Positions 18,884 to 27,518 of a stretch of DNA of 64,000 bases are shown here, in pieces. The stretch is from Nonomuraea solani (GTDB lineage Bacteria; Actinomycetota; Actinomycetes; Streptosporangiales; Streptosporangiaceae): contig NZ_FNVT01000003.1 of assembly GCF_900108335.1 (NCBI RefSeq), positions 353,563 through 417,562 on the forward strand, given 5' to 3'. The notes beneath the pieces are model-generated. The model was not told the origin of the DNA. It saw only the letters and a list, made by a program, of their open reading frames with translations, and searched no databases. The position numbers and the translations under genes were made by a program. How positions within the stretch are numbered: position 1 is the stretch's first letter; every line of letters begins with the position of its first letter.

Positions 18884-19914
18884 TGTGACTCCTCAAATTG
18901 GAAGACGAGCTGGAGCACCTCGGACTGGTGCTTGTCGAGCAGGTCGAACGCCTCGGCGGCCCGGTCGACCGGCATGACGTGGGTGATGAGGTCGGCGGCG
19001 TCGATCTCGCCGCGGTGCACGAGCTCCATGAACGTGCGCTGCAGGCGCTCGACGTCCCAGCGGTGCGCCAGCCAGGAGGCGACGCCGCCGATCTGGGAGG
19101 AGACGAGCTGGACCTGGTTGTGGTGGAACTCCTCGCCCAGCCGCAGCCCGATGCCGTCGCCCTGGTAGAACCCGGCGGCCACGACCCGGCCGCCCTTGCG
19201 GACGCTCCTGATCGCCTCGTGCAGGCCGAGATGGCTGCCGCTGAGCTCGATGACGGTGTCGGCGCCGTCGACGCGCTTGCGCATGAACTCGGCCACCGAG
19301 CCCGAGGCGACGTCGAACGTCTCGGCCGCGCCGAACCTCCTGGCCAGCTCCAGCCGGTCGGGGATGGCGTCGGTGGCGACCACGCGGGCGCCGCTGAGCA
19401 CGGCCAGCCGGGTGGCGAGCAGCCCGATGACGCCCTGGCCGAAGACCGCGACCTGGTCGCCCAGGTGCACGTCGGCGGCGTGGACGGCGTTGAGCGCGAT
19501 GGCGCCCACCCGGGCGAACACGCCGGTCACCGGGTCGGCGCCGGGCGGCAGGACGTGGCCGACGAGCTTGTCCGCCGGGACGACGGCCTCGGCGCGGTGG
19601 CCCCAGATGCCCCACACCAGGCTGCCGATCGGCGGATCGGCCACATCGGGCGCGGCCTCCACCACCTCGCCGACCTCTTGGTAGCCCCAGCCGCTCAGTG
19701 GGTAGGAGTGCGTCTGGCCCTCGACGAAGAGGCGACGCTCGGTGTCCCACTTGCGGGTGAGATAGGGATTGGTGCCGCGGTAGGCGGTGAGTTCGGTGCC
19801 GGCGGAGACTCCCGAATAGAGAGTCTTGACCCGCACGGAGCCCGGCACGAGATCGGCGGGCGACTCCAGGCTCACGCGGACATTGCCTGGCTCTTCGAAG
19901 GTGATGACGCGCAT
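18880..19914 (-). CDS. MDR-superfamily dehydrogenase lacking zinc ligands (copy 2)
   Basis: 344 residues. Same architecture as the dehydrogenase at 15774-16913. YSGVSAGTELT replaces the catalytic-Cys motif and GWGYQEVGEVVE replaces GHE, so no catalytic zinc is expected. NAD(P) fold at VAVFGQGVIGLLATRLAV. Ends with LGEEFHHNQVQLVSSQIGGVASWLAHRW. First gene of a leftward operon with an isomerase and the GH63-like glycosidase. The start may be ATG 19914 or GTG 19923. Having the two copies on opposite strands but in the same locus suggests successive or opposite redox steps. Confidence 0.88.
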   Translation of the reverse strand: MRVITFEEPGNVRVSLESPADLVPGSVRVKTLYSGVSAGTELTAYRGTNPYLTRKWDTERRLFVEGQTHSYPLSGWGYQEVGEVVEAAPDVADPPIGSLVWGIWGHRAEAVVPADKLVGHVLPPGADPVTGVFARVGAIALNAVHAADVHLGDQVAVFGQGVIGLLATRLAVLSGARVVATDAIPDRLELARRFGAAETFDVASGSVAEFMRKRVDGADTVIELSGSHLGLHEAIRSVRKGGRVVAAGFYQGDGIGLRLGEEFHHNQVQLVSSQIGGVASWLAHRWDVERLQRTFMELVHRGEIDAADLITHVMPVDRAAEAFDLLDKHQSEVLQLVFQFEESQ

Positions 19915-19930
19915 TCCCCACACTTACGCT

Positions 19931-19970
19931 TTTTGATCAAACAAAAGTCAAAGATTTAGTGCTTGTTTGC
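19931..19970. promoter_or_regulatory. Divergent operator with TTTGATCAAA core and CAAACAA/TTGTTTG arms
   Basis: A perfect 10-bp palindrome TTTGATCAAA (19933-19942) leads into CAAACAA (19938-19944), which is repeated as TTGTTTG at 19963-19969 in inverted orientation. It lies between the leftward MDR operon and the rightward isomerase/ABC/ROK operon. ROK regulators bind AT-rich inverted repeats of this type, and a ROK gene ends the operon, so autoregulation is likely. Confidence 0.5.
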
Positions 19971-20027
19971 ACACCATAGTTGCGCTCGTAACACTCTTAA
20001 GTCTACGACTTCCGTCGGAGGTGACTG

Positions 20028-20915
20028 ATGAAATTGGGGTTTCTGACAGCGTGTCTTCCGGAAAGCGACCTTACCGACATTGCAGACTGGGCCGCCAGCC
20101 ACGGGTTCGAGGCTCTGGAGGTGGCCGGCTGGCCCTCAACGGATGACCGAAATCACATCAGAGTAGATCGTTTCGACGAAGCCGAATGCGATCGAGTCAG
20201 GCGAATCCTCACGGAGACCGGACTGACGCTTTCCTCGATCGCCTACTACGAGAACAATCTGCACCCTGAGCAAGGGGCGGAGGTGAACGCCCACGTCAGG
20301 CGCTGCGTCGACGCCGCCGCCGCGCTCGGCTGCCCCACGGTGGGCACGTTCGTGGGCCGCGACCCGGGGCGGCCGGTGCGCGACAACCTCAAGCTGGCCG
20401 AAGACGTGTTCGGACCGCTGGTCGAGTACGCCGCCCGCCACGGCGTCGAGATCGTCATCGAGAACTGCGTGATGAAGAGCTGGCATCCCGACGGCTACCC
20501 GGGCAACCTCGCCTACTCCCCCGAGCTGTGGGAATGGATGTTCGGCCTCGGGCTCAAGCTCAACTACGACCCCTCGCACCTGGTGGCGCTCGGGGCCGAT
20601 CCGGTGGCGGCGCTGAGGCCGTACGTCGCGAACATCGCTCACGTCCAGGCCAAGGACACCGAGCTGCTGCCGGGCAAGATCGACCGGTACGGCTTCTACG
20701 GTCCCATCAGCGGTGAGAAGGGCTGGTACCGCTTCCGCGTGCCGGGGCTCGGCGGGGTCGACTGGACCCGGGTGATCGACGTGCTCTACGAGGGCGGCTA
20801 CGACGGAGTGGTCTCTGTGGAGCATGAGGATCCGGTGTGGAGCGGCAGCACGGAGAGGGTACAGACCGGTCTCGGAATCGCCTACCGCACGTTGCGGCAT
20901 CTCGTGCGGGGGTAA
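20028..20915 (+). CDS. Sugar-phosphate isomerase/epimerase family protein (TIM barrel, copy 2)
   Basis: 295 residues. MKLGFLTACLPESDLTDIADW start, preceded by GGAGGTGACTG. Metal ligands in EIVIENCVMKSW, LNYDPSHLVALG, AHVQAKDTELL and VVSVEHEDPVW. Similar to IolE/IolI-like and 3-keto-sugar enzymes and only distantly like the copy at 18098-18883. It opens an operon with a sugar importer and ROK regulator and is followed after 31 bases by the binding protein. Likely processes the imported sugar or its oxidised form in the cytoplasm. Confidence 0.9.
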   Translation: MKLGFLTACLPESDLTDIADWAASHGFEALEVAGWPSTDDRNHIRVDRFDEAECDRVRRILTETGLTLSSIAYYENNLHPEQGAEVNAHVRRCVDAAAALGCPTVGTFVGRDPGRPVRDNLKLAEDVFGPLVEYAARHGVEIVIENCVMKSWHPDGYPGNLAYSPELWEWMFGLGLKLNYDPSHLVALGADPVAALRPYVANIAHVQAKDTELLPGKIDRYGFYGPISGEKGWYRFRVPGLGGVDWTRVIDVLYEGGYDGVVSVEHEDPVWSGSTERVQTGLGIAYRTLRHLVRG

Positions 20916-20946
20916 GGGCGGCATATCCCCAACAGAGGAGCGTGCT

Positions 20947-22317
20947 ATGCCGACGAAGGTAACCGCCGTCCTCTCCGCCACACTGCTGGCCGCCGTCTCT
21001 CTGGCGGCCTGCGGTGACGGCGGTGGCGAACAGCCGTCAGCGAACGAGATCACCGTCTGGACCGAGGAGAACCTCGAAGACCGGATGGCCGTGCAGAACA
21101 CGATCGTCGCCGAGTTCACCCAGAAGACCGGGATCAAGGTGAGGCTGGTCGGCGTCGCCGAAGACCAGTTCAGCCAGACCATCACCGCCGCGGCCGCCGC
21201 CGACGACCTGCCCGACGTCATCGGGGCGCTGCCGCTGGCCTCCATCCGCGAGCTGGAGGCCAACGAACTGCTCGACACCGAGACCCCGGGCAAGATCGTC
21301 GATCAGCTCGGCCGGGACACCTTCTCGGCGCGCGCGCTGGAGCTCGACACCTCGGACGGCAAGCTGCTCGCCGTGCCGAGCGACGGGTGGGCGCAGCTGA
21401 TCCTCTACCGTAAGGACCTGTTCGACAAGGCCGGGCTGGCGCCGCCGGACACGTACGAGGCGCTGGAGGCGGCGGCCGCGAAGCTCAACACGGGCGGGGT
21501 CGCGGGCATCACGCTGGCGATCGCGCCGAAAGACTCGTTCACCGCGCAGAGCTTCGAGCACGTCGCGCTGGCGAACGGGTGCCAGCTCGTGGACAACGCG
21601 GGCAACGTCGCCCTCGACTCGCCGCAGTGCGTCCGCGCGTTCGAGTTCTACGCGAAGCTGGCCAAGGACTACTCCGTCAAGGGCAAGCAGGACGTCGACT
21701 CCACCCGGGCCACCTACTTCGCGGGGAAGGCGGCCATGATGATCTGGTCGTCGTTCATCCTCGACGAGATGGCGGGGCTGCGTAAGGACGCGTCGCCGAG
21801 CTGCCAGCAGTGCCGCGCGAACCCCGAGTGGCTGGCCGAGAACACCGGGGTGGTCACGGCGCTGAAGGGGCCCGACGGGAGCGCGCCCGCGCAGTACGGC
21901 GAGATCGTCTCCTGGGCGATCACCCGTGACGCCGCCAAGGACCCGGCCTCGAAGTTCGTCTCCTTCATGATGAACGAGGGCTACGAGCGCTGGATCGGGA
22001 TGGCGCCCGAGGGCAAGTTCCCCGCCCGCAAGGGCTTCGAGGACAAGTGGGACAAGCTGCCCGCCGGGGTGGACACCAAGAAGCCGCTGGCCGACGTCTA
22101 CCCGGCCGACGTGCTGGCGGCCCTGCGCAAGAGCCCCGACACGTTCGGCCGCTGGGGCATCCCGCAGGGGCAGGGCAAGCTGGTCGGCGCCACGATGGGC
22201 GAGCTGCCCGTGCCGAAGGCGCTCAGCTCGGTGGCCGACGGCTCCATGACCCCGCAGGCCGCCGCCGCCCAGGCCAAGGCCGACGTGGAGTCCATCAAGC
22301 GCGGGATCAGGCAGTGA
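20947..22317 (+). CDS. Sugar ABC transporter, substrate-binding lipoprotein
   Basis: 456 residues. Lipoprotein signal peptide with lipobox LAAC at residues about 19-22, then an extracytoplasmic solute-binding protein family 1 fold: ITVWTEENLEDRM, ADDLPDVIGAL, LYRKDLFDKAGL, and FAGKAAMMIWSSF. Start at 20947 with GAGGAG seven bases before. A Cys pair (SCQQC) near residue 285 could form a disulfide outside the cell. Feeds the two permeases downstream. The ligand is unknown, but by context a glycoside. Confidence 0.93.
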   Translation: MPTKVTAVLSATLLAAVSLAACGDGGGEQPSANEITVWTEENLEDRMAVQNTIVAEFTQKTGIKVRLVGVAEDQFSQTITAAAAADDLPDVIGALPLASIRELEANELLDTETPGKIVDQLGRDTFSARALELDTSDGKLLAVPSDGWAQLILYRKDLFDKAGLAPPDTYEALEAAAAKLNTGGVAGITLAIAPKDSFTAQSFEHVALANGCQLVDNAGNVALDSPQCVRAFEFYAKLAKDYSVKGKQDVDSTRATYFAGKAAMMIWSSFILDEMAGLRKDASPSCQQCRANPEWLAENTGVVTALKGPDGSAPAQYGEIVSWAITRDAAKDPASKFVSFMMNEGYERWIGMAPEGKFPARKGFEDKWDKLPAGVDTKKPLADVYPADVLAALRKSPDTFGRWGIPQGQGKLVGATMGELPVPKALSSVADGSMTPQAAAAQAKADVESIKRGIRQ

Positions 22318-22405
22318 GGCGAGGGAGTGCCGCCGCCTGGAGGAGCGCGGCGACCAGAGTGCGGGAGGGCATCCGGCGACCGAGCCCGCCTCACGGAGTG
22401 AGGCC

Positions 22406-23320
22406 ATGAGACGCGGCCGGACGCTACGGGAGCAGGAGGGGCGCGCCGGGCTCGCGCTCATCTCGCCCACGCTGATCATCACGCTGGTCGTGGTGGTGCT
22501 GCCGCTGCTCTGGGCGATCATGCTGGCGTTCCAGGACGCGCGGCTGATCAACATCCGGCGGGTGGGCGTCTTCGGGCACTACACGCTGGAGAACTTCACG
22601 TACGTGATGTCCGAGCCGGGCTTTTGGACCTCGCTGGTCAACACGCTCGTCTACACCGTCGCGGGGACGGCGTTGTCGATCGTGATCGGCCTGGTCACCG
22701 CGCTGGCGCTGCGCGACAGGTTCAGGGGGCGGACCCTGGTCAGGGCCGCGATCCTGATCCCGTACGTGGCGCCGGTCGTGGCCGTGGCCTTCCTGTGGGA
22801 GACGATGCTCAACCCGCAGTACGGCATCGTCAACACCTGGCTGAGCGAGCCCATCGCGTTCCTCACCCAGGCCAGGGGCGAGTTCCTGGGCATCCAGGTG
22901 CCGGTGGCGCTGCTCACGGTGATCGCGTTCGAGGCGTGGCGGTATTTCCCGTTCGCGTTCCTGTTCATCCTGGCCAGGCTGCAGGCGCTGCCGGCCGAGC
23001 TGGACGAGGCCGCGGTGGTGGACGGCGCCACGCCGTCCCAGCGCTTCCGGTACGTGATCATGCCCCAGCTCTGGCGCATCATCGCGCTGCTGTCGGTGCT
23101 GCGGTTCGTGTTCACCTTCACCAAGTTCGACGACGTCTACCTGCTGACCGGCGGCGGGGCCGGCACCGAGGTGGTCAGCGTGCGGGTCTACAACTTCCTG
23201 ACCTCGCGCGACGACATCGGGGCCTCGGCGGCGCAGGCGATCGTGCTGGCGATCTTCCTGGTCGTGTTCCTCGCCATCTACCTGCGCTTCTTCGCCGGAG
23301 GTGAACGTGAGCAGAGATAG
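22406..23320 (+). CDS. Sugar ABC transporter permease (MalF-type)
   Basis: 304 residues with six predicted membrane helices and the EAA-like cytoplasmic loop ELDEAAVVDGATPSQRFRYV that docks the ATPase. N-terminal helix GLALISPTLIITLVVVVL. An 88-bp gap separates it from the binding protein; the start has a GGAGTGAGG site. Its last 14 bases overlap the second permease. No ATPase gene lies in the locus, as usual in actinomycetes, where one MsiK-type ATPase serves many importers. Confidence 0.92.
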   Translation: MRRGRTLREQEGRAGLALISPTLIITLVVVVLPLLWAIMLAFQDARLINIRRVGVFGHYTLENFTYVMSEPGFWTSLVNTLVYTVAGTALSIVIGLVTALALRDRFRGRTLVRAAILIPYVAPVVAVAFLWETMLNPQYGIVNTWLSEPIAFLTQARGEFLGIQVPVALLTVIAFEAWRYFPFAFLFILARLQALPAELDEAAVVDGATPSQRFRYVIMPQLWRIIALLSVLRFVFTFTKFDDVYLLTGGGAGTEVVSVRVYNFLTSRDDIGASAAQAIVLAIFLVVFLAIYLRFFAGGEREQR

Positions 23321-24152
23321 GTTCGAGCGCGGCCTGCTCAGGGTGCTCAAGCCGCTGGTGATCGCGTTCCTCTTCCTGATCACCGCGTTCCCGTTCTTCT
23401 ACATGGTGATGCTGTCGGTACGCGACATCCAGGAGCTCATCCTGGAACCGGGCTCGCTCTGGCCGCGCAGCTTCACCCTGGACACCTACGTGAACGTCCT
23501 GACCAGGCAGGGCTTCCTGACCTTCCTCAAGAACAGCGCGATCATCGCGGTCGCCTCGGTGGCGGTCACGCTGCTGATCTCGATCCCGGGCGCCTACGCG
23601 GTGGCCCGGCTGCGCTTCTTCGGGCGGCGGCAGGTGCACTTCCTGTTCCTCGCGGTGTACCTGTTCCCGGCGATCGTGCTGGCCATCCCGCTGTTCGTGC
23701 TGTTCACCATGATCGGGCTGCGCGGATCGCTGGTCGGGCTCATCCTCGTCTATATCGCGCAAACCGTGCCCGTCACGGTATACATGCTCCGCAACTACTT
23801 CGAGACCGTGCCGCAGAGCGTGGAGGAGGCGGCCGCGATCGATGGGTGCACGAGGTTGTCGACCATCTGGCGCGTGGTGCTGCCGCTGTCCAAGCCCGCG
23901 CTGATGGCCACCGGCCTCTACGCGTTCATGATCGCGTGGAACGAGTTCCTGTTCGCCCTGCTCTTCCTGGTGGAGAGGCGGGAGAGCTGGACCGTTTCCC
24001 TGGGGCTCTCTCAGCTTGCGGGGAGCATAGAGATCCCGACGACCGTCCTCATGGCAGGATCGGTGGTGCTCACGCTGCCCATCGTGATCGTGTTCTTCGC
24101 CAGCGAGCGACTGCTGACGGAGGGCCTCACCGCAGGAGCGGAGAAGGGATGA
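23307..24152 (+). CDS. Sugar ABC transporter permease (MalG-type)
   Basis: 281 residues, six membrane helices, EAA loop SVEEAAAIDGCTRLSTIWRV. GTG 23307 is chosen as start because CGGAGG lies five bases upstream; a GTG two codons earlier would overlap that site. Partner of the permease at 22406 and binding protein at 20947. Ends four bases before the ROK gene. Confidence 0.92.
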   Translation: MSRDRFERGLLRVLKPLVIAFLFLITAFPFFYMVMLSVRDIQELILEPGSLWPRSFTLDTYVNVLTRQGFLTFLKNSAIIAVASVAVTLLISIPGAYAVARLRFFGRRQVHFLFLAVYLFPAIVLAIPLFVLFTMIGLRGSLVGLILVYIAQTVPVTVYMLRNYFETVPQSVEEAAAIDGCTRLSTIWRVVLPLSKPALMATGLYAFMIAWNEFLFALLFLVERRESWTVSLGLSQLAGSIEIPTTVLMAGSVVLTLPIVIVFFASERLLTEGLTAGAEKG

Positions 24153-24155
24153 ACC

Positions 24156-25304
24156 ATGCTGACGGCAGGGCAGATCCTCCAGCTCATCCGCAATGGCTCC
24201 TGCCGTACGCGTAAGGAACTCATCGAGTACACCGGCCTGTCCCGGTCGACGATCACCGACCGGGTCGACCGGCTCATCATGGCCGGCTACATCCACGAGT
24301 CCGGCGTCGGCACCTCCGGGGGCGGGCGGCCGCCCTCGGTGCTCGACGTCGACGCCGCCAAGCGCCTGATGCTGGTGGCCGACCTGGGCGCCACCCACGC
24401 CAGGGTGGCGCTCACCGACCTGGCCGCCCGGCCGATGGCCGAGGAGCACACCGAGATGCGCATCGAGCTCGGGCCCGACGCCGTGCTGTCGTGGGTGCGG
24501 GAGGCGTTCCAGCGGCTGCTGGACCGCGTCGGGCGGCCCGCGAGCGAGGTGTGCGGGATCGGCCTGGACCTGCCCGGCTCGGTCGACCACACCACCGGCC
24601 GGGTGATCCGGTCGTTCCTGATGCCGGGGTGGGACGACCATCCGGTGGGCGAGGCGATCGGGGCCACGTTCGACGTGCCGATCCTGGTGGAGAACGACGC
24701 CAACGCGATGGCGCTGGGCGAGTGGTGGTCGCTGTGGCGGCACACGGACTCGCTGGTCCTGATCAAGGTGTCCACCGGGATAGGGACCGGGATCGTACTC
24801 GATGGGCAGATTTATCGCGGTGTTGAGGAGGCCGCCGGAAATATCGGGCATGTGCGGTTGCGGGAGACCGACGACCGCGTCTGTACGTGCGGCTCACGCG
24901 GCTGCGTGGCCTCCCTCGCCAGCGGCCACGCCCTGGCCCACGACCTCGGCCAGTCCTACAGCCGCGACGTGGTCCGCCTCGTCCAGGCCGGCGACCCCGA
25001 GGCCATCGCCCGCACCCAGGAGGCCGGGCGCACGCTGGGCATCGTGCTGGCCACGGCGGTCAGCCTGCTCAATCCGGGCGTGCTGGTGCTGGCCGGGGAC
25101 ATGGCGGAGACCAGGGAGCACTATCTGACGGGCATCAGGGAGATCGTCTATCGGCGCAGTCTGCCGTACACGACCAGGAACCTGGAGATCGTCAACAGCT
25201 CGCTGGGTGACCGGGCGGGGATCGTGGGCATGGCGGTGATCGTCATGGAGCACGTCCTTTCTCCCTCGTCGGTGGACGCCGCGCTCGCGGCCGCGGTGGG
25301 CTGA
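24156..25304 (+). CDS. ROK-family transcriptional regulator
   Basis: 382 residues. N-terminal winged helix-turn-helix (residues about 5-60: TRKELIEYTGLSRSTITDRV) fused to a sugar-kinase-like ROK domain. ATP-loop-like LVADLGATHARVAL, ENDANAMALGE with the Asp used for catalysis in ROK kinases, GTGIVLDGQIYRG, and the zinc motif GHVRLRETDDRVCTCGSRGC. Proposed to sense the imported sugar and to control the TTTGTTTGAT sites at 14.8 and 19.9 kb. Last gene of the importer operon; the convergent metal-receptor gene follows after four bases. Confidence 0.93.
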   Translation: MLTAGQILQLIRNGSCRTRKELIEYTGLSRSTITDRVDRLIMAGYIHESGVGTSGGGRPPSVLDVDAAKRLMLVADLGATHARVALTDLAARPMAEEHTEMRIELGPDAVLSWVREAFQRLLDRVGRPASEVCGIGLDLPGSVDHTTGRVIRSFLMPGWDDHPVGEAIGATFDVPILVENDANAMALGEWWSLWRHTDSLVLIKVSTGIGTGIVLDGQIYRGVEEAAGNIGHVRLRETDDRVCTCGSRGCVASLASGHALAHDLGQSYSRDVVRLVQAGDPEAIARTQEAGRTLGIVLATAVSLLNPGVLVLAGDMAETREHYLTGIREIVYRRSLPYTTRNLEIVNSSLGDRAGIVGMAVIVMEHVLSPSSVDAALAAAVG

Positions 25305-25308
25305 CCGC

Positions 25309-26055
25309 TCAGCCCAGCGCGCGCCGCAGCTCGTCGCGCGCCGTCACGAGCGAGGGGCCGTACCAGGTGAGCAGGCGCCCGCTGACCAGGGCGCAGGGCA
25401 GGCCGGGGAAGGACTCGGGGCCGTCGGTCGCGCTGAACGCGTAGGGCTCGTCGGGCAGGACCACGAGGTCGGACCGCCGGCCGGTCAGCTCGCCGAGCGG
25501 GATCTTGGGGTAGCGCTCGACGTGGCCGGCGTACAGGTTGTCGACGCCGAGATGTCTCAGCGCGTCGCCGGTGAAGGTGTCGCGGCCCACGACCATCCAC
25601 GGCCGCCGCCAGATCGGGATGACGGCCGTCCGCCGCGGGCCCGCGTAGGGCGTCTGCCACGCCTCCCGCGCCACCGCCAGCCAGCCGGGCGGTTCGGTAC
25701 GGCACGCGTGCTCGAACATCCGCTCCAGCGACACGAACGCCTCCGCCAGCGTCTCGATCCGGGTCACCCAGACCGCGACCCCGGCCTCCCGCAGCGCCTC
25801 GATGTCGGGCGCGCGGTTCTCCTCGGCGTTGGCCAGCACGACGTCGGGCCGCAGCCGCAGGATCGCGTCAAGGTCGGGGTTCTTGGTGCCCCTGACCCTG
25901 GCCACGTCGAGGCCGGCCGGGTGCGAGCACCAGTCGGTCGCCCCGGCCAGCGCGTCGGGCACGGTCGCCGCCACCGACTCCGTCAGCGACGGCACCAGGG
26001 ACACGATCCGCCGCACGGTCTCGGGAATTCGTACGCGCACACCGGTGTCGTCCAC
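25309..26055 (-). CDS. Helical-backbone metal receptor (BtuF-like), without signal peptide
   Basis: 248 residues, class III periplasmic-binding fold: RIVSLVPSLTESVAATVP, CSHPAG, KNPDLDAILRLRPDVVLANAEEN, VWVTRIETLAEAF. BtuF-like proteins bind cobalamin or metal chelates outside the membrane, but this one has no signal sequence or lipobox and no btuCD genes beside it. It is probably cytoplasmic or of changed function. GTG start at 26055 has a weak ribosome site. Confidence 0.8.
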   Translation of the reverse strand: MDDTGVRVRIPETVRRIVSLVPSLTESVAATVPDALAGATDWCSHPAGLDVARVRGTKNPDLDAILRLRPDVVLANAEENRAPDIEALREAGVAVWVTRIETLAEAFVSLERMFEHACRTEPPGWLAVAREAWQTPYAGPRRTAVIPIWRRPWMVVGRDTFTGDALRHLGVDNLYAGHVERYPKIPLGELTGRRSDLVVLPDEPYAFSATDGPESFPGLPCALVSGRLLTWYGPSLVTARDELRRALG

Positions 26056-26141
26056 ACCAACAGGCTAACCATGATCGAATGTCGGTACGGGTCCGTAGAA
26101 TCCGAGCAAAGATCGTTTACTTGTGATCGGGGGATGGACGG

Positions 26142-26966
26142 TTGGAGCGAGATTCGTCAGGCTTCGATCCGCACACACCCAACGTGGCCCGGCTCTACGA
26201 CTACTTCCTGGGCGGCAAAGACCACTTCCCGGCCGACCGGGAGGCCGCGGAGCGGATCCTGCGGGTGGCCCCCGAGATCCGCGCCGCGGCCCGGGCCAAC
26301 CGGGCGTTCCTGGGCCGGGCGGTGCGCCGGCTGGCCGAGGCCGGCGTCACGCAGTTCCTCGACCTCGGCACCGGCCTGCCGGCCTGGAACAACGTGCACG
26401 AGGTGGCCGCGAAGGTGACGCCGCACGCCAGGGTCGTCTATGTCGACCGCGACCCCGTCGTGCTGGTGCACGCCAGGGCGATGCCGCCCGGTCCTGGCAC
26501 CACCACCGTGGTCGAGGGCGACCTGCGCAAGCCCGAGGCGATCCTGCGCGACCCCGACGTGATGCGGGCGCTCGACTTCGGCCGCCCGGTCGCGGTGCTG
26601 CTGGTGGCGGTCATGCACTACGTCACCGAGTCAGAGCGCCCCGACGAGATCGTCGCGGCCCTGCGCGAGGCGCTGGCGCCGGGCAGCTACCTGGTCATGT
26701 CCCACGGCACCAGCGACGCCCGCGCGGCCTTCGTGCGGCAGAGCACCCACATCTACCAGCGGGCCAGCCTGCCGCTCACGCTCCGCGGCCGTGACCGGAT
26801 CATGGAGTTGTTCGAGGGGTTCGAGCTGGTCGACCCGGGTCTCGTCTGGTTGCCGGAGTGGCGTCCCGAGCAGGCCGACCTGATCGACTTCCCCGGCGGC
26901 CCCGAGTCGTCGCTGGCCCTGTGCGGCGTGGGCCGGCTCGGGGCCGGGCGGAGAAGACCTACTTGA
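26142..26966 (+). CDS. SAM-dependent methyltransferase, PF04672 (DUF574) family
   Basis: 274 residues of a family expanded in actinomycetes. Hallmarks: [44 protein letters not shown] (SAM motif I), [16 protein letters not shown] and the acidic GDLRKPE. The start appears to be TTG at 26142 behind GGGGGATGGA. Substrates are mostly unknown. The 3' end overlaps convergent tpx by eight bases. Confidence 0.88.
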   Translation: MERDSSGFDPHTPNVARLYDYFLGGKDHFPADREAAERILRVAPEIRAAARANRAFLGRAVRRLAEAGVTQFLDLGTGLPAWNNVHEVAAKVTPHARVVYVDRDPVVLVHARAMPPGPGTTTVVEGDLRKPEAILRDPDVMRALDFGRPVAVLLVAVMHYVTESERPDEIVAALREALAPGSYLVMSHGTSDARAAFVRQSTHIYQRASLPLTLRGRDRIMELFEGFELVDPGLVWLPEWRPEQADLIDFPGGPESSLALCGVGRLGAGRRRPT

Positions 26967-27459
26967 GCGCCGAGAGCGCGCCCTCGTAGTCGGGCTCCTG
27001 GGTGATCTCCGGCACCAGCTCGGCGTGGACGACCTTGTTGTCGCCGTCGAGCACGACCACCGCGCGCGCGGCCAGCCCCGCCAGCGGGCCCGACTCCTGC
27101 GCCACCCCATAGTCGGCGAGGAACTCACGGCCGCGCATGAGCGAGAGCGTGGTCACGTTGTCGAGCCCCTCGGCGCCGCAGAAGCGCTTCTGCGCGAACG
27201 GCAGGTCGGCGGAGACACAGACCACCGCCACGTCGGGGTGCTCGCCGGCGATCTGGTTGAAGCGGCGCACCGAGGCCGCGCAGACGCCGGTGTCGACGCT
27301 CGGGAAGATGTTCAGCACCTTGGTCTGCCCGCCGAAGTCCTCCAGCGTGCGCTCGGCCAGGTCACCGCCCACGAGACGGAACGCGGGCGCGGTGTCGCCG
27401 AGCTTCGGGAAGGTGCCGCCCACGGTGATCGGGTTGCCCTTGAAGGTGACGTCGGACAT
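26959..27459 (-). CDS. tpx: Thiol peroxidase Tpx
   Basis: 166-residue atypical 2-Cys peroxiredoxin. [20 protein letters not shown] start, peroxidatic Cys in [17 protein letters not shown], and resolving Cys in [14 protein letters not shown]. Length and motif spacing match the family. It reduces hydroperoxides with thioredoxin in the cytoplasm. AGGAGG lies nine bases before the ATG. A monocistronic gene is likely. Confidence 0.96.
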   Translation of the reverse strand: MSDVTFKGNPITVGGTFPKLGDTAPAFRLVGGDLAERTLEDFGGQTKVLNIFPSVDTGVCAASVRRFNQIAGEHPDVAVVCVSADLPFAQKRFCGAEGLDNVTTLSLMRGREFLADYGVAQESGPLAGLAARAVVVLDGDNKVVHAELVPEITQEPDYEGALSALK

Positions 27460-27518
27460 GGAAGCCTCCTGTTAAGCGATGTGCCCAAAGCGCGATCCTA
27501 TCGACGCGGGCCAACCGC

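Noticed and set aside
16782..18896. A single 704-residue protein covering the isomerase and glycosidase region
   Set aside because: Its first 265 codons are a shadow of the TIM-barrel gene in another frame; the glycosidase starts at 18101 with a 4-base overlap.
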